Assembly (NCBI GenBank): GCA_963545195.1
Contig: CAUUIA010000023.1
Location: 1 to 11,055 of the forward strand
DNA from: CALISC01 sp963545195
Lineage (GTDB): Bacteria > Bacillota_I > Bacilli_A > Acholeplasmatales > Acholeplasmataceae
Reading direction: 5' to 3'
DNA: 11,055 nucleotides
The notes under the pieces were generated by a model, which searched no databases, was not told where the DNA came from, and saw nothing but the letters and a program-made list of their open reading frames with translations. Shown here piece after piece: positions 1 to 5,762 of the stretch. Made by a program: the position numbers and the translations under genes. Positions within the stretch are counted from its first letter, which is position 1. Every line of letters begins with the position of its first letter.

Positions 1-331
1 TTATTGAGCCGTTGCTGGGTTTAATTTTGAAAACAAGTGTAAAAATCGGATTATACTCTAACAAGAAGAAAATAGGCTTGCCTGTTTTAATTTTTTCACC
101 AAAAACTGGCGCAAAAAATTGCAGGTATACCTCTTCTGGTATTTCTGGATTGTAATGCTCAAAATAATATAAATTACACACGGATTTTTGTGCTGTTGGA
201 AAAGTTTCGTGTACTAAAGAAAAGTCGTTTGACTGTATACAAGTTTTGCAAAAAATATTTCTATTTAACTTAAAAAAAGTAAAAAAGTTGATTTCGTTTT
301 CAATTTCTTCTAAACATAAAAAGCACTTCAT
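1..331 (-). CDS. ComFC-like zinc-ribbon protein, N-terminal part (runs off left edge)
   Basis: An open frame of 110 codons begins at the ATG at 331-329 and is still open at the window edge, so the gene is truncated by the window. The N-terminus carries a four-cysteine zinc-ribbon pattern, C3-x2-C6 and C28-x2-C31, the arrangement found at the start of ComFC/ComF-family proteins. Those proteins join a zinc ribbon to a phosphoribosyltransferase-like domain and help DNA uptake during competence. Near the visible end, a tyrosine-asparagine followed by a lysine and a glycine (residues about 94-108) could match the segment that opens the ComFC transferase domain, but the PRPP-binding part lies outside the window. 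The gene follows rsmE on the same strand after 48 nt. No Shine-Dalgarno precedes the ATG, and an inverted repeat spans the start. ComFC is my best guess; any small zinc-ribbon protein is an alternative. Confidence 0.5.
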   Translation of the reverse strand, partial: MKCFLCLEEIENEINFFTFFKLNRNIFCKTCIQSNDFSLVHETFPTAQKSVCNLYYFEHYNPEIPEEVYLQFFAPVFGEKIKTGKPIFFLLEYNPIFTLVFKIKPSNGSI

Positions 332-363
332 ATTAACGCAAATATAGTTAACGCAAAGTGCTT
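321..363 (-). promoter_or_regulatory. Inverted repeat spanning the start of the ComFC-like gene
   Basis: AAGCACTT at 321-328 and AAGTGCTT at 356-363 are perfect 8-bp inverted copies separated by 27 nt. On the minus-strand transcript the downstream arm covers codons 2-4 of the ComFC-like gene and the start codon sits in the loop. A short U-rich stretch follows the arm. The loop also holds two direct copies of TTAACGCAAA (333-342 and 348-357), 15 bp apart start to start. It could be a leaky terminator of rsmE, a translation-control hairpin or a protein-binding site; the sequence does not decide between these. Confidence 0.4.
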
Positions 364-379
364 AAAATACTTAAAAAAC

Positions 380-1051
380 TTATAAATTATTTAAAGCCCA
401 AAGGATACCAATAGCCGCACTTTCTGTAGTTAAAATGTTTTCACCAAGCGAAACTATTTGGCAATTTGAAAGGCTTTCAAAATACTTGCGTTCACTTGCA
501 TCAATTCCGCCTTCGGGGCCAATTATCAACAAAATATTTTTATCTTTAAAGTTTTTAAAGTCAAACTTTTTGTCAAACTCAATCTCTTCATCTGCCAACA
601 GCACTAAATCGTATTTAGCAAAATCAATATCCGTTAAAGCACTAAGTACTTGAATTTCTGGAACTTCAAAACGTTTCGCGATTTCCGCTGCTTCTTTTGC
701 AATAGTTTCTGCTCTATTTAAGTTAAGAGGTTTCAGTTTTCTTTCACTTCTCAGAAAAGGTGCAAACATAAGTTTTCTTACACCATATAAGGTCAAATGT
801 TTAATTGAAAACTCACATTTTTTAGGAATTGTCAAGCCTTGTACAACATCTACTTTAAAGACTATGGTTTGTGTTAACTGTTTTTGTTTGATAAAAACAG
901 GTTCTTTTTTGTTGTAAGAAACCACACCTAAAAAACACTCTTTATTTGCACAAACCTCAATTTGTGTACCTTCGCGCAGCCTCAAGACATTTTTAATTTG
1001 GTGCTTAATTTCTGGATCAAACTCCCAGTTTTTGGTAAAAAAACGGTGCAT
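380..1051 (-). CDS. rsmE: 16S rRNA (uracil1498-N3)-methyltransferase RsmE
   Basis: RsmE uses S-adenosylmethionine to methylate N3 of U1498 in 16S rRNA, in the decoding region of the small subunit. The protein has 223 residues, slightly short for a family usually near 240. It starts MHRFF, as family members typically do, and has the N-terminal PUA-like segment ending in HQIKNVLR (17-24). The central RSER (101-104) followed by an AKEAAE helix (118-123) matches the family's RSEK/EAAEQ region. The SPOUT-knot motifs are IGPEGG (177-182) and LGENILTTESA (202-212). The second usually reads LGxRILRTETA, so the Arg before TE is Thr here. The start is supported by this N-terminal match, not by a ribosome site, because none is visible. 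It lies 24 nt after secG, with a terminator-like hairpin between them. Confidence 0.93.
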   Translation of the reverse strand: MHRFFTKNWEFDPEIKHQIKNVLRLREGTQIEVCANKECFLGVVSYNKKEPVFIKQKQLTQTIVFKVDVVQGLTIPKKCEFSIKHLTLYGVRKLMFAPFLRSERKLKPLNLNRAETIAKEAAEIAKRFEVPEIQVLSALTDIDFAKYDLVLLADEEIEFDKKFDFKNFKDKNILLIIGPEGGIDASERKYFESLSNCQIVSLGENILTTESAAIGILWALNNL

Positions 1052-1055
1052 TTTT

Positions 1056-1088
1056 AAAAATAAAAAAAGGTTTACTTAGAAACCTTTT
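1056..1088 (-). terminator. Intrinsic terminator-like hairpin after secG
   Basis: On the minus strand a perfect 9-bp stem (AAAAGGTTT at 1088-1080 pairing with AAACCTTTT at 1073-1065) with a 6-nt loop is followed by a T-rich run (TTTATTTTT, 1064-1056). The secG stop codon lies in the loop and stem. The stem is weak, with only two G-C pairs, and the T-run ends a few bases before the rsmE ATG. It could terminate secG transcription, or act as an attenuator that limits read-through into rsmE. Confidence 0.55.
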
Positions 1089-1312
1089 GTAATTAGTACA
1101 CGACTAACGATGATGAATATTACAAATAAAACTGAAAACACAGCCATTGTAATGTTTAAAACAGCCTCAAGTCCGCGTGCTTTTTTATTTTTAAATAATT
1201 CTGATTTATCACCAGAAAAAGCATCTTGCAAATCATCTTTAGATTGTTGCAGTAATACATTTGCAACCATTAAAATAGATAATATAAAAACTAGCCAATC
1301 ACTCCAAAGCAT
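1076..1312 (-). CDS. secG: Preprotein translocase subunit SecG
   Basis: SecG is the small non-essential membrane subunit of the SecYEG channel and assists SecA-driven export. The 78-residue protein has two hydrophobic membrane segments (about 5-22 and 51-73). Between them is the family's conserved loop: VLLQQSK (19-25), AFSG (31-34) and KKARGLE (43-49). The length is normal. The ATG at 1312 is preceded by a good GAGG ribosome site (1323-1320) 7 nt upstream, and by an extended -10 promoter. SecA, its partner ATPase, is encoded on the opposite strand about 6 kb to the right. Confidence 0.95.
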   Translation of the reverse strand: MLWSDWLVFILSILMVANVLLQQSKDDLQDAFSGDKSELFKNKKARGLEAVLNITMAVFSVLFVIFIIVSRVLITKGF

Positions 1313-1336
1313 TTGTGTACCTCGTTTAACTCTTAA

Positions 1337-1345
1337 ATTATACCA
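1337..1345 (-). promoter_or_regulatory. Extended -10 promoter of the secG group
   Basis: The minus strand reads TGGTATAAT, a perfect -10 hexamer (1342-1337) with the TGn extension. Its end is 24 nt before the secG ATG, leaving room for a short leader with the GAGG ribosome site. At 17-18 bp upstream there is no recognisable -35 (GGCCTA region), which is usual for extended -10 promoters. It would drive secG and possibly rsmE and the ComFC-like gene. Confidence 0.65.
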
Positions 1346-1464
1346 CGGCGCCGCAAATTTAGGCCGATATTTAAGTTATTTTAAAATTATTCCAAGAGTT
1401 TCTAAAATTGAATAAAAACACCTTTAAGATAGATGATTATCGGTCAAAAATCTACAGAAAACGA

Positions 1465-1493
1465 TAGAAAAAACTCTTTATTTATATTATAAT
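1465..1493 (+). promoter_or_regulatory. Sigma-A type promoter of the ldh group
   Basis: A perfect TATAAT (1488-1493) lies 17 bp downstream of TAGAAA (1465-1470), which matches the TTGACA -35 at four of six positions. Transcription would begin near 1500, giving a leader of about 20 nt with the AAGGAG ribosome site (1507-1512) 6 nt before the ldh ATG. No other strong promoter is seen further along the plus strand. Confidence 0.65.
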
Positions 1494-1518
1494 TAAAAAG
1501 ATAATTAAGGAGCAAGAA

Positions 1519-2463
1519 ATGATTAAAAAAAATAAAATTATCTTAGTTGGAGACGGTCAAGTAGGTTCGTCTTTCGCATTTGCCTCAACAATTTTAGGAG
1601 TAGGCACAGAAATTGGCATTGTTGATATCAACAAAGCCAGAACAGAAGGAGATGCGCTTGACTTACAAGACGTGTTAGTACATGGTCCAAACGTTAAAGT
1701 TTATGCAGCAGAATACAAAGACTGCCATGACGCCGAAATCGTGGTAATTACAGCAGGCGCTGCTCAAAAACCAGGTCAAACCCGTCTTGAGTTAATTGAC
1801 ATTAACCTAAAAATTATGGAAGGTATTGTCAAAGAAATCATGAAGAGTGGTTTCAACGGAATTTTTTTAGTAGTTTCAAACCCTGTAGACATCATGACCT
1901 ATGCTGTTAAGAAGTTTTCAGGTTTTCCAAAAGAGCGAGTTATCGGTTCAGGTACAGTTTTAGACTCAGCACGTCTACGCTATGCTTTATCTGAATATTT
2001 AGAAGTTGACCCTAGAAACGTACACGCATATGTAATGGGTGAACACGGCGACTCTGAGTTTGCTGCATTCTCTGCTGCTTCTGTTGCTGGCCTTAAACTT
2101 GGTAAATTCCTTGAAAAAAGATGCGGAGTTAAATGCGATAAACTAATGGAAATTGAAGACTGCGTGCGCCACAAAGCCTACGAAATTATTAACCGCAAAG
2201 GCGCAACTTACTATGGAATCGGGACTGCTATGACCAGAATTTGTAAAGCCATTCTTTCAAATGAAAACGCTGTTCTTTCAGTTTCTGCATACTTAGACGG
2301 GGAATACGGGTTAAAAGATGTATATCTTGGAACTCCTTGTGTGATAAATGCATCAGGAATTCGCGAAGTTCTACAACTAGAACTTGATGAACGCGAAACT
2401 AAGGCAATTCAAAAGTCACACAAAGTACTTAAAGATATCATTGACCGTCAAGTTAACAAATAA
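1519..2463 (+). CDS. ldh: L-lactate dehydrogenase, probably FBP-activated
   Basis: This cytosolic NAD-dependent enzyme reduces pyruvate to L-lactate and regenerates NAD+ at the end of fermentative glycolysis. The 314-residue length is normal. The N-terminal Rossmann fold has GDGQVGSS (11-18) and Asp36, which selects NAD over NADP. Substrate and catalytic residues are Q83 (the Gln102 position that marks LDH rather than malate dehydrogenase), R89, D149/R152 in the DSAR motif, and catalytic H176 in GEHGDSE. R154 and H169 fall at canonical positions 173 and 188, which bind fructose-1,6-bisphosphate in allosteric bacterial LDHs; that regulation is inferred. The start is fixed by AAGGAG 6 nt upstream and a promoter just before it. 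fba follows after 56 nt. Confidence 0.96.
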   Translation: MIKKNKIILVGDGQVGSSFAFASTILGVGTEIGIVDINKARTEGDALDLQDVLVHGPNVKVYAAEYKDCHDAEIVVITAGAAQKPGQTRLELIDINLKIMEGIVKEIMKSGFNGIFLVVSNPVDIMTYAVKKFSGFPKERVIGSGTVLDSARLRYALSEYLEVDPRNVHAYVMGEHGDSEFAAFSAASVAGLKLGKFLEKRCGVKCDKLMEIEDCVRHKAYEIINRKGATYYGIGTAMTRICKAILSNENAVLSVSAYLDGEYGLKDVYLGTPCVINASGIREVLQLELDERETKAIQKSHKVLKDIIDRQVNK

Positions 2464-2499
2464 CAAGACAATTTAAACTAAAAAAATAAATCTTAATTT

Positions 2500-2505
2500 A
2501 AGGAG
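2500..2505 (+). promoter_or_regulatory. Ribosome-binding site of fba with long spacing
   Basis: AAGGAG is a strong Shine-Dalgarno match but ends 14 nt before the fba ATG at 2520, whereas 5-10 nt is usual and ldh has 6. No ATG, GTG or TTG lies in frame between the site and 2520, so the start does not move. Initiation may be less efficient than the strong motif suggests. Confidence 0.6.
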
Positions 2506-2519
2506 TATTTAATTTAGAT

Positions 2520-3383
2520 ATGTTAGTAAATGCACACGATATGGTACACAAAGCACGCCAAGGCGACTATGCTGTTGCTCATATCAATATTAATAATTTA
2601 GAATGGACTCGTTTAGTTTTAGAAGTTGCAGAAGAGCAAAAAAGTCCAGTAATTATTGGAGTTTCAGAAGGCGCTATTCGCTACATGGGTGGCTTTAAAA
2701 CAGTTGCCGAAATGGTTTTTGCTTTACACGATGACTTGCAAATTACCGTACCGGTTGCTCTACACCTTGACCACGGAACTTACGAAGGCACCAAAAAAGC
2801 GATTGCCGCTGGCTTTACTTCTGTAATGTTTGACGGTTCTCATTTTGCCTTTGCGGAAAACTACGCAAAAACTAAAGAATTGCTACAACTTGCTAAAGCC
2901 AAAAACATTTCTTTTGAAGCAGAAGTTGGAACTATTGGTGGCGAAGAAGACGGAGTGATTGGCAACGGAGAACTAGCTGATCCTGAAGAAGCCAAAGCTA
3001 TGCAAGAACTTGGCATAGACTTTTTAGCAGCAGGTGTGGGTAACATCCACGGACCATATCCTGCTAACTGGAAAGGGCTTTCTTTTGCGCAAATTGAACT
3101 GCTTTCTAAAGAAACTGCAAACTTTCCTTTAGTTTTACACGGTGGGACCGGAATTCCTGAAGAGCAAGTTAAAAAAGCCATTAAACTAGGAATTGCTAAA
3201 ATCAACGTGAATACTGAACTCCAACAAGCCTTTAGAGATGGACTTCACGAATACTTTCAAGCAGGACTTGATCAAGTTGGCAAAGGCTACGACCCTCGTA
3301 AAATCCTAAAACCAGGAGTTGAACGCGCCAAAGAAATCGTTCGCCAAAAAATGCAGTTTTTTGGTTCTGTTGGCAAATGCTAA
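2520..3383 (+). CDS. fba: Class II fructose-1,6-bisphosphate aldolase
   Basis: This zinc-dependent glycolytic enzyme splits fructose-1,6-bisphosphate into dihydroxyacetone phosphate and glyceraldehyde-3-phosphate. The protein has 287 residues, typical of the short Bacillota-type class II aldolases. Visible motifs are the N-terminal MLVNA, HLDHG (82-86) holding catalytic D84 and zinc ligand H85, EAEVGTIGGEEDG (133-145), GNIHG (174-178) with zinc ligand H177, LHGGTGIP (206-213) with zinc ligand H207, and the phosphate-binding INVNTE (228-233). The C-terminus ends in the usual FGSVGK. The GTIGGEED loop could also suggest a tagatose-bisphosphate aldolase, but lone glycolytic placement beside ldh favours fructose-bisphosphate. 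The last 7 nt overlap the next gene. Confidence 0.95.
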   Translation: MLVNAHDMVHKARQGDYAVAHININNLEWTRLVLEVAEEQKSPVIIGVSEGAIRYMGGFKTVAEMVFALHDDLQITVPVALHLDHGTYEGTKKAIAAGFTSVMFDGSHFAFAENYAKTKELLQLAKAKNISFEAEVGTIGGEEDGVIGNGELADPEEAKAMQELGIDFLAAGVGNIHGPYPANWKGLSFAQIELLSKETANFPLVLHGGTGIPEEQVKKAIKLGIAKINVNTELQQAFRDGLHEYFQAGLDQVGKGYDPRKILKPGVERAKEIVRQKMQFFGSVGKC

Positions 3384-3925
3384 ACGAACACACCAAACTT
3401 AGTCAAATCAGAGAGTTTGTGCAGTCAGATGATTTTGCTGTTTTAACTCGCTTCATTGAAAAAAATTTTTTAGTCGCCGGACTTTTTGAAAATACAGTTT
3501 CTTGCTTAAAGTTATATTTAGCCCCAGTTGACTTTACCAAAAAAGAAATAGAAGACGCTTTTGGTTTAATGAATTTCTTAGAGCACTTAGTTGAGGCTTT
3601 TAAAGAAGTGTTAGTTAAACATCCTGAGTCTTATTTTGACGAAAAAGAAAAAGAAGTCTATATTTTGGGTTCTTTAGTGGAGTGCGTGTTTTTATTAACA
3701 CTTTTAGAAGACAACACGCTTGCTCAATTTGAGGCTTATTTAGACGAAGTTCTTTATTTTTTAACTTTCAACAATAGCACAGAGCCTGATTTTAAGAAAA
3801 TTGTTGACGAAATTACGAAAGCACAGGCCATTAAATTTGCAGAAATCTCTAGATTAGAGGATTTTGCTTTTACTTTAGAACAAACTCTTCGTGAAAACCA
3901 TGGAGTTAAAGCCAGCAAAGATTAA
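3377..3925 (+). CDS. Unknown acidic, probably all-helical protein
   Basis: I do not recognise this 182-residue protein. It has no signal peptide, no clear membrane segment, no cysteine cluster and no tryptophan. It is strongly acidic (34 Asp/Glu against 19 Lys/Arg), and its alternating hydrophobic and charged runs suggest a soluble helical bundle. The most hydrophobic stretch, about residues 95-110, contains E102 and looks like a buried helix rather than a membrane span. The ATG lies inside the end of fba (7-nt overlap, ATGCTAA) with no Shine-Dalgarno, so translation is probably coupled to fba. The first ABC gene starts 16 nt after its stop. Base and codon use resemble its neighbours, so recent transfer is not suggested. 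No function is assigned. Confidence 0.75.
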   Translation: MLNEHTKLSQIREFVQSDDFAVLTRFIEKNFLVAGLFENTVSCLKLYLAPVDFTKKEIEDAFGLMNFLEHLVEAFKEVLVKHPESYFDEKEKEVYILGSLVECVFLLTLLEDNTLAQFEAYLDEVLYFLTFNNSTEPDFKKIVDEITKAQAIKFAEISRLEDFAFTLEQTLRENHGVKASKD

Positions 3926-3941
3926 ATTTAGTAAATTTTAG

Positions 3942-5762
3942 ATGAAAAAAAGCCAAAACAACAAATTTTATTTTTTAAAACTAATTGTTCGTTTTAGTCC
4001 TTATTTGTTTTTTGGAGCAGCAGTTCTGGTTGTAATTAACTGGTATCAGTTGAAAATTCCTGAACTTTTTAGAGAAATCTTAAAGATTTTTAAAACAAAT
4101 AAAGCAGAACTAACCAGCAAGAAAATAGAGGTGTATAGCCATATCACCTCTATTTTAATGTTGCTTGGACTTTTAATTTTAGGTAGATTTATGTGGCGTT
4201 TTGCTTTGTTTGGCACATCTAGATTAGTTGAAAGCAAAATGCGGATTGACCTGTTTGAAAAACAAACCAAGCAAAGTCAAACTCACTTTAAAACTACTAA
4301 AACCGGTGCCTTAATGGCTTACTTTACACAAGACATTAACCAAATTAGAATGACTGTGGCTTTGAGTTTCTTAATGCTTTCAGACATTATTTTTTTAGGT
4401 GGCTTTACGCTTTATAAAATGTTTACGTTGTCTTGGGCAGCATCTGCTGCATTTTTGGTGCCTTTGATTTTTGTGTTTTTAGTATCACTTTACTTTGGCC
4501 GCCAAATGAGGATGCACTTCAAGACTTCTCGTGCAAACTACACAATTATGCAGGACTTTGTCCAAGAGACTTTTCAAGGACACGCGGTAATTAAGGCTTT
4601 TTTAAGAGAAACTTGGGCGTATGCACATTTTGGCGTGCTTGCTAAAAACTACAGCACAGCTTACTCTAAAAGCGCGAAGTCAGGTTTTAAAAACCAATTC
4701 TTTAACCAACTAATTACTGGGCTTAACTTAACTGTTTTAATTTTTACACTTTCTTTAATCATAATTTATCCAAGTAAAGTGTTTGGCAAACTTCAGTCTG
4801 AAGACATGATTTTGTTTTTTACCTACGTTTTTACCCTTTCTTGGCCTTTGATTGCAATTGGTCATTTTGTCACAATGCTTTCTAAAACCATGGTTTCGCG
4901 CCGTGTGTTTTTAAGTGCTCTAAACAAGGAAAGCGAAACTGAAGTTAAACCAACAAAAGAAGTTGTGTTTGCCAGATACTTAAAAACAAACAAAAACATT
5001 TTGTCTGCCGATTTAACTTCAGAAATTGAGTTTAAAAACTTTAACTTTGCCTATCCAGACGACCCTAAAAACCTGGTGCTTAAAAACTTAAATTTAAAAA
5101 TTAAACCAGGCCAAACTATTGGCATACTTGGTCGCACTGGCTCTGGCAAAACTACAATTGGCGAAGTATTGCTAAAGGTCTATAGATCTGAAAACGGCAA
5201 ATGTTTAATAGGTGGAGTTGACATCAACAGTCTATCTCAAAACACCCTTGCTGAGCAAATTGGTTATGTTTCTCAAAACGGTTTTTTGTTTTCAGATACA
5301 ATTGCTGCCAATGTTAATTTTAAAAACAAATACACAGACCAAGTAGTGCTTGACAAACTATACGCTAATTTTGATTTAAAAAACACCCTTGCTAACTTAG
5401 AACATGGCCAAAACACCAGGATTTTAGAAAACGGCAAAAACTTATCGGGTGGCGAGAAACAAAGAATATCGCTGGCTCGCACGTTTTTAAACAATCCAAA
5501 AATCTTAATTTTAGACGACGCACTTTCCGCACTTGACATGAAGACCGAGCAAAAAATCCTGGATTCTATCAACAAATTAAAAACACCTGAAATGGTAGTT
5601 ATCCTAATTTCGCACCGCATTTCTTCAATCATGGCTGCCGACAACATTTTTATTTTAAAAAACGGCACAGTTTCAGATTCTGGCACACACCAAGAACTTA
5701 TTTTGAAAAACCAAGAATACAGTAAACTAATGCAAACGCAGAGCATGAAAGGTCTTGAATAA
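3942..5762 (+). CDS. ABC exporter half-transporter with degenerate catalytic site
   Basis: This membrane protein of 606 residues fuses a six-helix transmembrane domain (about 13-33, 68-88, 138-160, 163-184, 258-276, 289-311) to a C-terminal ATPase domain (about 360-600). ATPase motifs are Walker A GRTGSGKTT (397-405), Q-loop Q445, signature LSGGEKQ (501-507), Walker B ILILDD (521-526), D-loop SALD (529-532) and H-loop H558. The residue after the Walker B aspartate is D526 rather than the catalytic glutamate. This substitution marks the degenerate subunit of heterodimeric exporters such as BmrC/BmrD or TM287/288. The ATG is preceded directly by an in-frame TAG and has no Shine-Dalgarno. Its stop overlaps the next start by one base (TAATG). 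Drug, lipid or peptide export is plausible; the substrate cannot be read from the sequence. Confidence 0.9.
   Translation: MKKSQNNKFYFLKLIVRFSPYLFFGAAVLVVINWYQLKIPELFREILKIFKTNKAELTSKKIEVYSHITSILMLLGLLILGRFMWRFALFGTSRLVESKMRIDLFEKQTKQSQTHFKTTKTGALMAYFTQDINQIRMTVALSFLMLSDIIFLGGFTLYKMFTLSWAASAAFLVPLIFVFLVSLYFGRQMRMHFKTSRANYTIMQDFVQETFQGHAVIKAFLRETWAYAHFGVLAKNYSTAYSKSAKSGFKNQFFNQLITGLNLTVLIFTLSLIIIYPSKVFGKLQSEDMILFFTYVFTLSWPLIAIGHFVTMLSKTMVSRRVFLSALNKESETEVKPTKEVVFARYLKTNKNILSADLTSEIEFKNFNFAYPDDPKNLVLKNLNLKIKPGQTIGILGRTGSGKTTIGEVLLKVYRSENGKCLIGGVDINSLSQNTLAEQIGYVSQNGFLFSDTIAANVNFKNKYTDQVVLDKLYANFDLKNTLANLEHGQNTRILENGKNLSGGEKQRISLARTFLNNPKILILDDALSALDMKTEQKILDSINKLKTPEMVVILISHRISSIMAADNIFILKNGTVSDSGTHQELILKNQEYSKLMQTQSMKGLE

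Larger units (their letters stand above)
1313..1518. other. Divergent intergenic region between secG and ldh
   Basis: This 206-bp spacer separates the leftward secG group from the rightward ldh group and contains no credible gene. It holds a promoter facing left near its secG end and one facing right near its ldh end. The isolated GC-only palindrome CGGCGCCG (1346-1353) sits just behind the leftward -10. The middle (about 1360-1460) is AT-rich, with only a weak TAGAT/ATCTA inverted pair (1430-1434 and 1450-1454). Confidence 0.7.

Noticed and set aside
435..653. Plus-strand open frame opposite rsmE
   Set aside because: It lies antisense within the well-supported rsmE, has low-complexity Ser/Leu-rich content and no recognisable motif or ribosome site.
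1110..1415. Plus-strand open frame opposite secG extending into the intergenic region
   Set aside because: Most of it is antisense to secG, it runs through the leftward promoter, and it has no ribosome site or protein motif.
2465..2493. Possible promoter for fba (AAGACA then TAAATC)
   Set aside because: The -10 matches consensus at only three of six positions with 16-bp spacing; read-through from the ldh promoter is simpler.
2861..3205. 114-residue minus-strand frame opposite fba
   Set aside because: It is antisense to conserved aldolase motifs, with Ser/Pro-rich shadow composition.
5273..5746. 157-residue minus-strand frame opposite the first ABC gene
   Set aside because: It is a shadow of the conserved ATPase domain; its Ser-rich sequence resembles no family.
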